Source: an uncultured Opitutia bacterium (GTDB lineage: Bacteria; Verrucomicrobiota; Verrucomicrobiia; Opitutales; UBA953). Taken from it: a stretch of 64,000 nt of DNA. The notes under the pieces were generated by a model that saw only the letters and a list, made by a program, of their open reading frames with translations, was not told where the DNA came from and made no database searches. Made by a program: the position numbers and the translations under genes. Of the stretch, positions 38,061 through 46,679 are shown piece by piece. The stretch is taken from positions 310,001 to 374,000 of the forward strand of contig CAMFKE010000003.1 in NCBI GenBank assembly GCA_945957395.1, given 5' to 3'. The first letter of the stretch is position 1. Each line of letters starts with the position of its first letter.

Positions 38061-38837
38061 TCAGAAGCCGAATTCGCTCTGGTCGTCCTCCCCGACCGCT
38101 TCGGCGCCGAGGGCGGCTTTGCCGCCGTCGAGGATGCCGCGCAGGAAGAGTGGGCGGTGCTCCGGGCACGGGCCGTGCCGGTGGATCGCCAGCACATGCT
38201 CGGGCGTGCCGTAGCCCTTGTGCTCGGCGAATCCGTATTGCGGATACACTTTGTCCAGGGCGGTCAGCGCGCGGTCGCGCGTGACCTTGGCGACGATGGA
38301 GGCCATGGCGATGACGAGCGATTTGCCGTCGCCGCCCACGATGGCGTGGTGCTCCCACGCGAAGGGCTTGAGCGGTTTGCCGTCGACCAGCACGGGCACG
38401 GCGGCCGGGCTTCCGGCGGCGAAGAGGGGGTCGCCCGCCTGTCCGACCGGGGCGAAGGGCGGGTGTGAGCCCGGGGCGGCGTCGGCGAGGGTTTTGAGGG
38501 CGCGGCTCATGGCCAGCCGGGTGGCGCCGAGGATGTTGTAGACGCCGATCTCCATCACCGAGGCCTCGCCTGCGGCGAAACGCAGGACGCCCTTGTCGCG
38601 CCACAGCGTGATGAGGTCGAGCAGCTCGGCGCGGTCGTCGGCGGAGAGCTGCTTGGAGTCGTTCACCGCCGATGCCAGGCGGGCGCGCATGCGGCTGTCG
38701 TAGAATTTCGCGTCCGCCCACACGGCGGCGGCGACGACGGGGCCCGCCAGGCAACCGCGTCCGGCCTCGTCGACGCCGCAGAGGCCCGGCGACGCGCCGA
38801 GGCGCTTTTTGTCGAACTGGATGAGCGAGGGGGTCAT
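38061..38837 (-). CDS. rnhB: Ribonuclease HII
   Basis: 258 aa, longer than the usual ~200-220. Cuts RNA in RNA-DNA hybrids and single ribonucleotides in DNA. Catalytic motif GVDEAGRGCLAGPVVAAAV (Asp23, Glu24), NDSKQLSADDRAEL, SIVAKVTRDR, and YGFAEHKGYGTPEHVLAI with the following H-R-x-S-F-like region changed to HRPLFLRG. The extra length comes from an insert (~110-150, GSHPPFAPVGQAGDPLFAAGSPAAVP). RNase HIII lies about 1.3 kb away on the same strand. Confidence 0.93.
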   Translation of the reverse strand: MTPSLIQFDKKRLGASPGLCGVDEAGRGCLAGPVVAAAVWADAKFYDSRMRARLASAVNDSKQLSADDRAELLDLITLWRDKGVLRFAAGEASVMEIGVYNILGATRLAMSRALKTLADAAPGSHPPFAPVGQAGDPLFAAGSPAAVPVLVDGKPLKPFAWEHHAIVGGDGKSLVIAMASIVAKVTRDRALTALDKVYPQYGFAEHKGYGTPEHVLAIHRHGPCPEHRPLFLRGILDGGKAALGAEAVGEDDQSEFGF

Positions 38838-38845
38838 GTCGAAGG

Positions 38846-38880
38846 GATTGCAAAAGGCATAGTGCGGATTGCAAAAGTGG
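38846..38880. repeat. Heptamer array upstream of rnhB
   Basis: Five in-phase 7-mers of type NNNNGCA on the plus strand (GATTGCA twice, AAAGGCA, and two diverged). It ends 8 bp from the rnhB start. The same words occur at 39322-39356 and inside the DUF4838 gene. Confidence 0.75.
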
Positions 38881-38943
38881 CTCCGCTTCGCTGCGCGCGA
38901 GCGAGACCGTTGTTGAGGTGGGTGGAGCTGTCGGGGTCGGGTG

Positions 38944-39315
38944 TCACGGCTGATTTCCCACGGTTTTTTTGGCCGTGTTTATCGATGCCGTGAGGATGGC
39001 CACGAGTTGGCTGCATTCGGAACGAAGGCCCTCAAGTTTGTCGGCGGAAATCGTTTCGGAGCGAACCAGGAGGTTGAGCCAATAGAGGGTTTCTTCGGCC
39101 TCCTTCAGGCAATCGCCAATCTTTGCGATAAATTCTTGGCGAGAGCGCGCTCTGGCGGCTTCGCGGTAGTTGGCGCCGATGGAGGTGCCGGAGCGGAGCA
39201 CCTGCCTGCCCATGATTTTCGACGCCTCGTCATTGGGCAATGAGCGCACCAGGCGGATGATTCGCAGCGCGAACTCTTCGGTTCGATCGAACAGGCTCTG
39301 TGCTTCCGGCGTCAT
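38944..39315 (-). CDS. Four-helix-bundle protein (S23 / IVP family)
   Basis: 123 aa. Matches the 23S-rRNA-intervening-sequence protein family of small four-helix bundles: FALRIIRLVRSLPNDEASKIMGRQVLRSGTSIGANYREA is diagnostic, followed by EFIAKIGDCLKEAEETLYWLNLLV. These proteins form pentamers in solved structures; their cellular role is unclear, and they are often found as isolated, possibly horizontally spread genes. AT content is higher than in the neighbours. It lies between rnhB and rnhC, preceded by a heptamer array. Confidence 0.88.
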   Translation of the reverse strand: MTPEAQSLFDRTEEFALRIIRLVRSLPNDEASKIMGRQVLRSGTSIGANYREAARARSRQEFIAKIGDCLKEAEETLYWLNLLVRSETISADKLEGLRSECSQLVAILTASINTAKKTVGNQP

Positions 39316-39321
39316 CGGCGC

Positions 39322-39356
39322 TTACTTTTGCGATTTGCAATGTGCCTTGTGCAATC
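39322..39356. repeat. Heptamer array upstream of the four-helix-bundle gene
   Basis: Five in-phase 7-mers, four of them clear (TGCGATT, TGCAATG, TGCCTTG, TGCAATC). They are complementary to the NNNNGCA type seen near rnhB. The array starts 6 bp from the start codon. Confidence 0.75.
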
Positions 39357-39363
39357 AGGGCGC

Positions 39364-40392
39364 TCAGCCCTGTGACTTCGGTCTGCGGAAAATCCCCGGG
39401 TCCTTTTTCGCGGGGACGGGCAGGCCGCGCGCCTCGTAGGCGGTGCGGAAGTGCAGTTTGGCGTAGTCGGCGAGGGCGTCGTCGCCGTACTTCTCGACGA
39501 GCTTGCGGGCGATGTCGCGGGCGTTGCCGCCGGAGCCTTTGGGCAGTTCGACGCCGCACTTTTCGGAGAGGGCGCGCAGCTCGCGCACATACCTGGCGCG
39601 GGCGATGATGGAGGCGGCGGCCACGACCGGGTCGCTTTCCGCCTTGGTGCGCATCTGCAGGTCGAAGTCCTGGCCGCGCTTCTTCAACTCGCGCTGCACA
39701 AGCGGGGCGGTGGAGAACTGGTCGAGCAGGCCCCAGGTCGGGCGCGGCTGGCCGGCGGCCTCCCAGGCCTTGAGGGCCTCGTCGAGTCCGGCGGCGTGCA
39801 TCCAGGCGAGCAGCTTGTTCAGGTTGCTGCCGAACTTCACATACAGCTCGTTGTAGCGGCGCATGCCGCCGCAGACGGTCTTGATGGTCACTCCGGGCGT
39901 GCCGCGGATTTTCTTTTCCAGGGAGAGGATGGCGGAGTCGGAGCCGACGGCCTTGGAGTCGCGCACGCCGGAGTCGATCCAGCCGCGCACCATGTCCTCG
40001 GAGGCGATGACCGTGGCGGACACGACCGGGCCGAACAGGTCGCCCTTGCCCGATTCGTCGAGGCCGGCGTGGTCGGTGAACCATTCGGGGTGGTGCACCT
40101 CGTCGTAGCCGAGCTTGGCCACGCCCGTGATTTCCGGCTCGAGGATGTTTATCACGAAATCCTCGGTCTTCTTGCCGGAGACGACGAGTTTGCCGGAGGT
40201 GTAGCCCACGACATTCACGCCGTCGTCCTTGTACGCGAAGGCGGCGTGCTCCACGGCGAAAGGCACCCAGAGCTTGCGGGAAAGCAGGTCGCGCAGCTTC
40301 GCCATCTTCGCCGCATCGAGTTTCTCGGTGTGCAGCGCTTTCTTGGGCGGGCCCGAGGCGGCGTCCCCCGCCGGCTTTTTGCCAAATGTCAT
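39364..40392 (-). CDS. rnhC: Ribonuclease HIII
   Basis: 342 aa. Cleaves RNA-DNA hybrids. An N-terminal TBP-like substrate-binding domain (~25-100, DAAKMAKLRDLLSRKLWVPF..., NVVGYTSGKLVVSGK) is followed by the RNase H fold with AGLDESGKGDLFGPVVSATV (Asp112, Glu113), VRDSKAVGSD, and KAESDPVVAAASIIARARYVREL. The ES in G-L-D-E-S-G-K-G-D is the HIII hallmark versus DEAGRG in HII. Having both HII and HIII in one genome is less common than HI/HII pairs. A heptamer array sits between it and divergent mutY. Confidence 0.94.
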   Translation of the reverse strand: MTFGKKPAGDAASGPPKKALHTEKLDAAKMAKLRDLLSRKLWVPFAVEHAAFAYKDDGVNVVGYTSGKLVVSGKKTEDFVINILEPEITGVAKLGYDEVHHPEWFTDHAGLDESGKGDLFGPVVSATVIASEDMVRGWIDSGVRDSKAVGSDSAILSLEKKIRGTPGVTIKTVCGGMRRYNELYVKFGSNLNKLLAWMHAAGLDEALKAWEAAGQPRPTWGLLDQFSTAPLVQRELKKRGQDFDLQMRTKAESDPVVAAASIIARARYVRELRALSEKCGVELPKGSGGNARDIARKLVEKYGDDALADYAKLHFRTAYEARGLPVPAKKDPGIFRRPKSQG

Positions 40393-40404
40393 GGGGCGGG
40401 AGAA

Positions 40405-40501
40405 AAAGGCTAAAGTCGGCGGGCTAAAGGCAAAAGGCGGGCGATGTTCGTGGGAGGGCGGGCAGGTTTAGCCTTTCTCCGCCGGCGTTCATCCTTTGCC
40501 T
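40405..40501. repeat. Inverted heptamer arrays between rnhC and mutY
   Basis: Left array 40405-40439: five 7-mers near AAAGGCN (AAAGGCT, AAAGTCG, AAAGGCA, AAAGGCG). Right array 40467-40501: five 7-mers near TTTNNCC (TTTAGCC, TTTCTCC, TTTGCCT). The arms are complementary (GGCTAAA at 40408 and 40422 pairs with TTTAGCC), so a hairpin can form in two registers. Confidence 0.8.
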
Positions 40502-40507
40502 GAGGGC

Positions 40508-41548
40508 ATGTTGTCCGCCGAAGCCGAGACGCTTATCGCCAATGCCGACGAATTCCGGCGCGACCTGCATGTGTGGTTCGACGCGCACCACCGCCTGCTG
40601 CCCTGGCGCGAGCGTCCCTCGGTCTACAAGACGGTCGTGTCGGAGTTCATGTGCCAGCAGACGCAGGTGGGCACGGTGATCCCGTACTTCGAGCGTTGGG
40701 TGGCCCGGTGGCCCGACTTCGAGTCGCTCGCCGCGGCCGACGAGGCGGCGGTGCTGCGCGCCTGGGAGGGTCTGGGCTACTACAGCCGCGCCCGCCGCCT
40801 GCACGCCCTGGCGCGGGAGGTCGCTCGCATGCCGGAGCCTCCCCGCACGGCCGACGGCTGGATCGAGCTTCCCGGCGTGGGCGCCTACACGGCGGCCGCC
40901 ATCGCGAGCATCGCGTTTTCCGACCCGGTCGCCGTGGTGGACGGCAATGTGGTGCGCGTGATCTCCCGCCTGGTGTGCGACGAGCGTGTGTTCAAGGACA
41001 ACGGGGCGGCGGTGAAGGCCGTGGAGCCGCTCGCCCGGGCGATGGTGGACCCGGTGTTTCCCGGCGACTTCAACCAGGCCATGATGGAGCTGGGGGCCAC
41101 CGTGTGCTACCGGCGCCGCCCTCTGTGCGCGCTGTGCCCGGTGCGCGAACACTGCGCGGCCGAGCAGCGCGGGCTGGCCGAGGAGTTGCCGAAGTTCCTG
41201 CCGCGAGAGACGCAACGGCACGAGGTCGACAGGGCGCTGGTAATCGACGCCCGGGGCGCCGTGCTGCTTCGCAGGTACGGTCCGGATTCGCCCACGCTTT
41301 CCGGCCTTTGCGAAATTCCCGCCGCGGGCGGCGCGCTCAGGCTGCCGGCGCGGGCCGTTCCCGAGCTCGTGAGGAAGCGCAGCATCGCCAACCGTTCGTA
41401 TACGGAAAACATATACCGGGTGAAGGCGACGGACGCCTTGCGTCGGCGTGTCGCGGGGGATTCCGGACTGTTCTGGGCGGCGCCCGCCGAGCTCGCCGCG
41501 GTCACGCTCTCGGGCCCCCACCGCAAGTGGCTGGGGGAATTGCTCTGA
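40508..41548 (+). CDS. mutY: A/G-specific adenine glycosylase
   Basis: 346 aa from the ATG at 40508 (an in-frame TTG at 40496 is less likely). Removes adenine mispaired with 8-oxoguanine. LPWRERPSVYKTVVSEFMCQQTQV holds catalytic Glu46; WEGLGYYSRARRLH follows. The helix-hairpin-helix LPGVGAYTAAAI is followed by catalytic Asp145 in VVDGNVVRV. The [4Fe-4S] ligands are Cys200-x6-Cys207-x2-Cys210-x5-Cys216. A C-terminal NUDIX-like 8-oxoG recognition domain (~235-346) is short but present. Divergent from rnhC. Confidence 0.95.
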   Translation: MLSAEAETLIANADEFRRDLHVWFDAHHRLLPWRERPSVYKTVVSEFMCQQTQVGTVIPYFERWVARWPDFESLAAADEAAVLRAWEGLGYYSRARRLHALAREVARMPEPPRTADGWIELPGVGAYTAAAIASIAFSDPVAVVDGNVVRVISRLVCDERVFKDNGAAVKAVEPLARAMVDPVFPGDFNQAMMELGATVCYRRRPLCALCPVREHCAAEQRGLAEELPKFLPRETQRHEVDRALVIDARGAVLLRRYGPDSPTLSGLCEIPAAGGALRLPARAVPELVRKRSIANRSYTENIYRVKATDALRRRVAGDSGLFWAAPAELAAVTLSGPHRKWLGELL

Positions 41549-41616
41549 TTTAATGCCGCAGGTCCGGGGGTTTGGGCTTGATGGCATCCGGGGTTTTTCC
41601 GAGTCCATCCGGCGCT

Positions 41617-41856
41617 ATGTCCAACGACGCATCCAAAAAAGTCACCGCCGGAGTGCTCGGCATCCTGCTCGGCGCCTGGGGGATCCATAAGTTCTTCCTC
41701 GGCTACACCAAGGAGGGTGTGATTCAGCTCGTCGCCACGCTGCTGACCTGCGGCTTCGCCGGCATCATCGGATTCATCGAGGGCATCATCTACCTCACGA
41801 AGAGCGACGAGGAGTTCGTGAAGACCTACATCGAAGGCCGCAAGGGCTGGTTCTAA
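41617..41856 (+). CDS. TM2-domain membrane protein
   Basis: 79 aa from the ATG at 41617; 15 further codons upstream are open. TM2 family: K-x-V-x-A-G-V-L-G-I-L-L-G-A-W-G-I-H-K-F-F-L-G-Y in the first helix and connecting loop, then a second helix VATLLTCGFAGIIGFIEGIIYLT. Two membrane helices with a short loop. Function of bacterial TM2 proteins is not established. It sits between mutY and mnmE on the same strand. Confidence 0.9.
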   Translation: MSNDASKKVTAGVLGILLGAWGIHKFFLGYTKEGVIQLVATLLTCGFAGIIGFIEGIIYLTKSDEEFVKTYIEGRKGWF

Positions 41857-41928
41857 GGCCGTCGACGGGGTGGCGCGGGGCAAAGACCTGTTGCCATGGC
41901 GGGCCGGTGTCGTTGCGTGTGGGCCGAT

Positions 41929-43299
41929 ATGGCCGACACCGACACCATCGCCGCCCTCGCCACGCCCCGGGGCGAATCCGCCGTGGCGCTCGTGCGCCTG
42001 AGCGGCCCGCGCTGCGAGCGTCTGGCCGCCGAGCTTTTCGGGCGTACGGCCGCGCCGGCGGCTCGACGCGCGACACTGGGCGTCTACCGCGATGTGGCGG
42101 GGCGCGCCGTGGACCAGTGCCTCTTCACCTGGTTCGCCGAGGGCGCCTCGTACACCGGGGAGCCTTCCCTAGAGATCGTTTCGCACGGCAACCCGCTGGT
42201 CGTGCGGCTCATGCTGGCCGATCTCGCGGCGCGCGGCGTGCGGCAGGCCGAGCCCGGCGAGTTCACCCGTCGGGCCTTCCTTAACGACAAGCTCGACCTC
42301 ACGGAGGCCGAGGCCGTGGCCGATTTGATCCACGCGCGCTCCGAGCGCGCGCTGGAGGTTGCCCGCCGTCAGCTGGCCGGCGAGCTCGGCAGGCGCGTAG
42401 GCGAGTGGACGGACCGTCTGCTGCAGGTCGTGGCGGAGCTGGAGGCGTACATCGATTTTCCCGAGGAGGACCTGCCCTGCGAGGACGCCTCGTCGCCGCC
42501 GGCGCGGGCGCTGGCGCTGGCGGGCGAGTGGGTGCGGGCGGCGGAGACCGCCGACAGGCACGCGTCGATGTCGGGCGGCGTGCGCACGGTCATCCTGGGC
42601 GCGCCCAACGCCGGCAAGTCCTCCCTGCTCAACGCCCTGCTGGGCGAGGAGCGCGCGCTGGTGAGCCCGGAGGCGGGCACCACGCGCGACTTCATCACGG
42701 AGACCGTGACCGTGGGGCCGCATTGTCTTCGCCTTGTGGATACGGCCGGCCTGCGCCACGACGCCGCCTCGGAGCTGGAGCGGCGTGGCATCGGCAAGAC
42801 TTTGGAGAAGGCGGCGCAGGCGGATTTCGCGCTGGTGGTGCTGGACGCGTCCGAGCCGCCGCCGGCGCTGCCCGCGGAGGCCACGGCGTTCCTGCGCCCG
42901 GGCAACGCCTTGGTGGTGCTGAACAAGGCGGATCTGCCGGCGCATCCGGACACGGATCCCGCGAAGCTGTTCCCCAGCATCCCTCGCGTGTCGCTGTCGC
43001 TGCTCACCGGCGAGGGCTTCGAGTCCTTCCGTCAAACGCTCGTGGAGCTGCTGGAGGCCGACGGTCTCGCGCCGGGCGAGGACGACCTGGTGGTGAACGC
43101 GCGGCACGCCGAGGCGCTGCGCGAGGGCGCGCTGGCGCTGCGACGGGCCGACGCGCTGCTGAGGCGGGCGGACCGCCCGGTGGAGCTGGCGGTGGGCGAG
43201 ATGCGGCTGGCGTTGGACCGGCTGGGCGACATCGTGGGGCGCATCGACAACGAGCGCATGCTCGACCGCCTTTTCGCCACCTTCTGCATCGGCAAATAA
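41929..43299 (+). CDS. mnmE: tRNA modification GTPase MnmE
   Basis: 456 aa from the ATG at 41929; an in-frame ATG at 41896 adds 11 residues not typical of the family. With MnmG it adds the cmnm group to U34 of certain tRNAs. An N-terminal folate-binding domain (TDTIAALATPRGESAVALVRLSG...) leads to a helical domain. The G domain inserted in it has GAPNAGKSSLLNALL (~224-238), the GTTRD switch, LVDTAGLR and NKAD. The C-terminal FCIGK holds the conserved Cys of the family. mnmG is not in the window. Confidence 0.96.
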   Translation: MADTDTIAALATPRGESAVALVRLSGPRCERLAAELFGRTAAPAARRATLGVYRDVAGRAVDQCLFTWFAEGASYTGEPSLEIVSHGNPLVVRLMLADLAARGVRQAEPGEFTRRAFLNDKLDLTEAEAVADLIHARSERALEVARRQLAGELGRRVGEWTDRLLQVVAELEAYIDFPEEDLPCEDASSPPARALALAGEWVRAAETADRHASMSGGVRTVILGAPNAGKSSLLNALLGEERALVSPEAGTTRDFITETVTVGPHCLRLVDTAGLRHDAASELERRGIGKTLEKAAQADFALVVLDASEPPPALPAEATAFLRPGNALVVLNKADLPAHPDTDPAKLFPSIPRVSLSLLTGEGFESFRQTLVELLEADGLAPGEDDLVVNARHAEALREGALALRRADALLRRADRPVELAVGEMRLALDRLGDIVGRIDNERMLDRLFATFCIGK

Positions 43300-43333
43300 G
43301 CCGTTTCCGGGGACGCCGGGCCTGTCGGCCTTC

Positions 43334-43368
43334 GCCTCCTTTTCTCTTCAACCTTTCCTCTTTCACCT
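43334..43368 (+). repeat. Heptamer array before the SDR gene
   Basis: Five in-phase 7-mers near TNNNCCT (GCCTCCT, TTTCTCT, TCAACCT, TTCCTCT, TTCACCT), ending 3 nt before the ATG. A 17-nt stretch, TCTTCAACCTTTCCTCT (43345-43361), recurs before feoB with one change and the same 10-nt distance to the ATG. Confidence 0.75.
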
Positions 43369-43371
43369 CCC

Positions 43372-44172
43372 ATGCGACCCCGCCAAGCCCTCGTCACCGG
43401 CGTATCCGCCGGATTGGGACAAGCCATGGCGCAAAAGCTTGTCACGGAGGGCGTGGAGGTGTGGGGCACCGCGCGGGATGTGTCGCGCGTGCCGGAAGGG
43501 CTGCGCCCGGTGGCGTTGGATCTGGGCGACCCCGCATCGGTCGCCGCGTGCGTCGAGCGTGTGCGCCGCGAGGCGCCTGGTCTTGACCTGCTGGTGAACA
43601 ATGCGGGCGCCGGCGCCTTTTACCCGTTGGAGGAGTTCCCGGTCGAGGCGCTTGATGCGCAGTGGCGCGTGCTGCTGCACGGGCCCGCGGAGCTGACGCG
43701 CGCCTTCTATGGAGATTTTCGCAGCAAGGGCCGCGGGTGCGTCGTGAACGTGACCTCGCTGGCGGGCGACTACCCGATACCCTTCATGAGCGCCTACTCC
43801 GGCGCGAAGGCCGGTTTGTCGGCGTTCACGCGCACGCTGATGTTGGAGGCCGAGGGCTCGGGTGTGACGGTGATCGACCTGCGTCCCGGCGATTACGCCA
43901 CGGGCTTCAACGACGCGATGCGCGGATTCGACGCCGTGCGCCGGCCGGACGCGGCGCGTGCGCGGGATGCGTGCGAGGCGCATGTGCGGGCGGGTCCGGG
44001 GCCGGGGCGTGCGGCCGAAGACCTGTGGCGCGCGGTGAGCCAGGGGCGCTCCGGCGTGGTGTGCACGGGCGATTTCTGGCAGGCCGGATTGGGGCCGCTG
44101 CTGGCGCACATGGCGCCGGAGCGGCTCATCCGCCGCTACCTGAGCGGCTACTACGGACTGAAAGGGCGCTGA
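43372..44172 (+). CDS. Short-chain dehydrogenase/reductase
   Basis: 266 aa. Rossmann fold with TGVSAGLG (9-16), LDLLVNNAGAGAF, VVNVTSLAG and the catalytic AYSGAKAGLSAFTR (Tyr about 142, Lys about 146), then VIDLRPGDYATGF. The set of motifs is that of a classical active SDR using NAD(P)H. The substrate is unknown. It follows mnmE by 72 bp. Confidence 0.9.
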   Translation: MRPRQALVTGVSAGLGQAMAQKLVTEGVEVWGTARDVSRVPEGLRPVALDLGDPASVAACVERVRREAPGLDLLVNNAGAGAFYPLEEFPVEALDAQWRVLLHGPAELTRAFYGDFRSKGRGCVVNVTSLAGDYPIPFMSAYSGAKAGLSAFTRTLMLEAEGSGVTVIDLRPGDYATGFNDAMRGFDAVRRPDAARARDACEAHVRAGPGPGRAAEDLWRAVSQGRSGVVCTGDFWQAGLGPLLAHMAPERLIRRYLSGYYGLKGR

Positions 44173-44187
44173 GCGCGCCTCGGGGCG

Positions 44188-44604
44188 TCAGAGCCCGGCG
44201 TGCAGCTTGCCGAAGGCGCGGATCTTGCCCACCAGGTTGGTGAGGCCGTTGCGGCGGTTGGGCGAGAGGTGCTGGGTCACTCCGACCTCGGCGAGGAAGT
44301 CGGCGTCGCCGGCGGCGACCTCGGCGGGCGAGGCGCCGTCGTAGAATTCGCAGACGAGGGAGGCGATGCCCTTGGTGATCATCGAATCGGCGTCGGAACT
44401 GAAGCGGCAGACGCCGTCGTGAAACTCCGGGAGCATCCACAGGTTCGAGGTGCAGCCCTCGATGAGGAGGGTGTCGACGCGGAAGCGCGCGTCGAGCGAC
44501 GGTGCGTTCTTGGCGCGGTCGATGATGTACTGGAAGCGTTCGTGCGGGTCGTCGAACATGGCGAGTTCGTCGATGAGGGCGCGGCGCTTGTCGGAGAGGG
44601 ACAT
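44188..44604 (-). CDS. sufE: SufE-family sulfur acceptor
   Basis: 138 aa from the ATG at 44604. SufE takes the persulfide from the cysteine desulfurase SufS and passes it to the Fe-S assembly scaffold. Active Cys51 lies in LLIEGCTSNLW (usual pattern E-G-C-x-S-x-x-W). ITKGIASLVCEFYDGASPAEV and HLSPNRRNGLTNLVGKIRA are the other family blocks. No sufS/sufBCD genes are adjacent. Confidence 0.92.
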   Translation of the reverse strand: MSLSDKRRALIDELAMFDDPHERFQYIIDRAKNAPSLDARFRVDTLLIEGCTSNLWMLPEFHDGVCRFSSDADSMITKGIASLVCEFYDGASPAEVAAGDADFLAEVGVTQHLSPNRRNGLTNLVGKIRAFGKLHAGL

Positions 44605-44610
44605 GGGGAG

Positions 44611-44689
44611 GTTTTTCGGTTTTCGGTTTCCGGTTTCAAGCCGGTTGAGAACCGGAGGGGGCCGAAAACCTGAAACAGGGGATGCGAAA
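44611..44689. repeat. Inverted heptamer arrays between the TPR gene and sufE
   Basis: 44611-44638 holds four 7-mers near GGTTTYC (GTTTTTC, GGTTTTC, GGTTTCC, GGTTTCA). 44662-44689 holds four near CCNGAAA (CCGAAAA, CCTGAAA, TGCGAAA). The two sets are complementary and flank a CCGG-rich loop. Confidence 0.75.
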
Positions 44690-44705
44690 ATCGGCGCCGG
44701 GGAAA

Positions 44706-46679
44706 TCACTCGCGCACGGAGTCGCGGGCGAGGTCGGGTCGGGCCATGGCGGAGGAGAGCTCGCGCAGCGGGCGCAGCTTCTCGAGCGGCAGCTTGGCCT
44801 CGGTCTGAAGCCAGGTGGCCACGGTGTCCCAGAGGCGAGGGTGAACGCGGCGGCCCTTGGCGATGGAGATGAGTTCGTCCTCGATGGCGGGGCGTGTGCC
44901 GTAGGCCTCGGTCTGGCCGGCGAGGATGCGCACGGCGGCGAGGTCGGCGCGCACCTGGTTGTTCCACGGGTGCAGGCGGCGGCCGGTTTCGAGAATCTTG
45001 AGGGCGGACTGCGTGTCGCCGGCGCGGCGAAGGAGTTTCGCGCAGGAGACATAGGTGGCCGGCGGGAGGGGCTTCCTGGCGTCCAGGAGGGCGCGCACAT
45101 GGCGCTCCGCCTCGTTCTTGGAGACGGGGTCGCCGATGCCGGTCTTGGCGGCGGCGAGCAGGGCGTGAACGGTGTGCTCGGAGCCCTTGAACAGGCCCTT
45201 GTCGTAGCTGAGGAGGCGCGCGTGGGTGTTCACGGCCTCGCGGTACTCGCGGGCGTTCACATGCGCCTCGATGATGAGCAGCGCGAAGAGCGGCTTGTTG
45301 AAGTTGTGCGACTGGGCGCGGCGGAAGCACTCGCCGGCGAGGGCGGACATGCCGCGTTCGGCGGCGAGGTTGGCGAGGCCGAGCATGGCGCCCTGGTCCT
45401 CGGAGAAGCGTTCGAAGAGCAACCGGGTCTCGTTGCCGAACTGCACGCGGTCGCCCATGCGGTCGAAAATCCAGAGGCGGTGCACGCGCGGGGAGGACTT
45501 GTCGGGGAACTCGCGGATGCGCTGGTCGGCGACCGAGAGCGCGAGGCTGTCGCGGCCCAATTCGGTCCAGAAGCGCTGGAGCTGGCTGAGAAGGGCGTCG
45601 CGTTCGGCGCCCTGGAAGTTTCCGGCGGAGCTCTCCAGGGCGCGCGTGGCGGCGTCGGTGCGTCGGCCGTCGAAGAGGCAGCGGGCCTCGAGGAGCTTGC
45701 CCTGGGCGCGTTTGCCGAGGGAGTGTTTTTCGATGACGCGCAGGGCGTCGTCGAAGCGGTTCACATACTGGAGGCAGGTGGCCAGGTGCATCGCGAGCAT
45801 CTCGCGGGCGCGTTCGTCGAAGCCGTCCTTGCCCAGGAGCGTAGCGGTCTGCGTGATCACCTCGTCGTCGTGCTCGTGCATCTCGAGCAACTGGAAATAG
45901 CGGTCGAGGTAGCCGGGGGTGTCGGGCGAGGAGGGCTCCAGGTGGGCGAGGCCCACGCGCATGGTCTGGATGGCCTTGTCGGTGTCGCCCATCGCGGAAC
46001 TGAGCAGGTGGGCGAACAGGAAGCGCGCCTTCACATTCTCGGGTGAGCAGCGCACGGCGATCTGGATGGCGCTGAGCGCCGCCGGGGCGTCGTTGGCGGC
46101 GAAGGAGGCCATGGCGGCGCCGTAGAAACGGTCGCCGACGGCCTTGAGGTGTTCCTTCAGGATTTCGGCGGATTCGCCGGGGCGGTCCTCGAGCTTGGCG
46201 AGGGTGAAGCGCACGGTGCGGCGCAGGGAGGGGTCGCCGAGCTTGTCGGCGTTGGCGTAGGTCTCGCGGGCGAAGCGAACGACCTCCTGGGGCGTCTTGC
46301 AGCGGGTGAGACCGGTGAGGAAGAGCGTTTCGGGGACCTTGGCGCGGATCTCCGCGAGGCGGGCCGTGTGGGCCGAGAGGATGGGGGCGAGTTCGGCCGG
46401 GGTGGCCTCGGCGGAATCCAGCGTGCTTTGGGCCAGCGCGCGCTCCTCGGGGTCCTCGACCGAGGCGAGGCGCTCGCGGGCGGCGCGGATGGCGGCGCGC
46501 AGCGTCCGGGCGTCCTGGATTTTGTCCAATCCCGTCAGCTCGGGCACGGCGAGTTCGGGCGCGACGGAGGCCGGGCTGGCGGCCGGGGCCGGGGGGACCT
46601 GCTGCGCGAGGGCGAGAGGCGAGGCGAGCGCGGCGACGGCGGCGAGGGCCGGGAGGAGGCGGGACGGGCTGGACGACAT
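44706..46679 (-). CDS. Exported TPR-like helical repeat protein
   Basis: 657 aa from the ATG at 46679, which starts a signal peptide (MSSSPSRLLPALAAVAALASPLALA). After a Pro/Ala linker the rest is helical with tetratricopeptide-type spacing: e.g. AAMASFAANDAPAALSAIQIAVRCSPENVKARFLFAHLL and ATYVSCAKLLRRAGDTQSALKILETGRRLHPWN. There is no catalytic motif. TPR proteins act as scaffolds, so this is probably a periplasmic scaffold or assembly factor. sufE follows after a spacer with inverted heptamer arrays. Confidence 0.78.
   Translation of the reverse strand: MSSSPSRLLPALAAVAALASPLALAQQVPPAPAASPASVAPELAVPELTGLDKIQDARTLRAAIRAARERLASVEDPEERALAQSTLDSAEATPAELAPILSAHTARLAEIRAKVPETLFLTGLTRCKTPQEVVRFARETYANADKLGDPSLRRTVRFTLAKLEDRPGESAEILKEHLKAVGDRFYGAAMASFAANDAPAALSAIQIAVRCSPENVKARFLFAHLLSSAMGDTDKAIQTMRVGLAHLEPSSPDTPGYLDRYFQLLEMHEHDDEVITQTATLLGKDGFDERAREMLAMHLATCLQYVNRFDDALRVIEKHSLGKRAQGKLLEARCLFDGRRTDAATRALESSAGNFQGAERDALLSQLQRFWTELGRDSLALSVADQRIREFPDKSSPRVHRLWIFDRMGDRVQFGNETRLLFERFSEDQGAMLGLANLAAERGMSALAGECFRRAQSHNFNKPLFALLIIEAHVNAREYREAVNTHARLLSYDKGLFKGSEHTVHALLAAAKTGIGDPVSKNEAERHVRALLDARKPLPPATYVSCAKLLRRAGDTQSALKILETGRRLHPWNNQVRADLAAVRILAGQTEAYGTRPAIEDELISIAKGRRVHPRLWDTVATWLQTEAKLPLEKLRPLRELSSAMARPDLARDSVRE

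Noticed and set aside
38944-39315. rRNA intervening sequence or mobile intron suggested by the four-helix-bundle protein
   Set aside because: No 23S rRNA sequence surrounds it; this family also occurs as free-standing genes.
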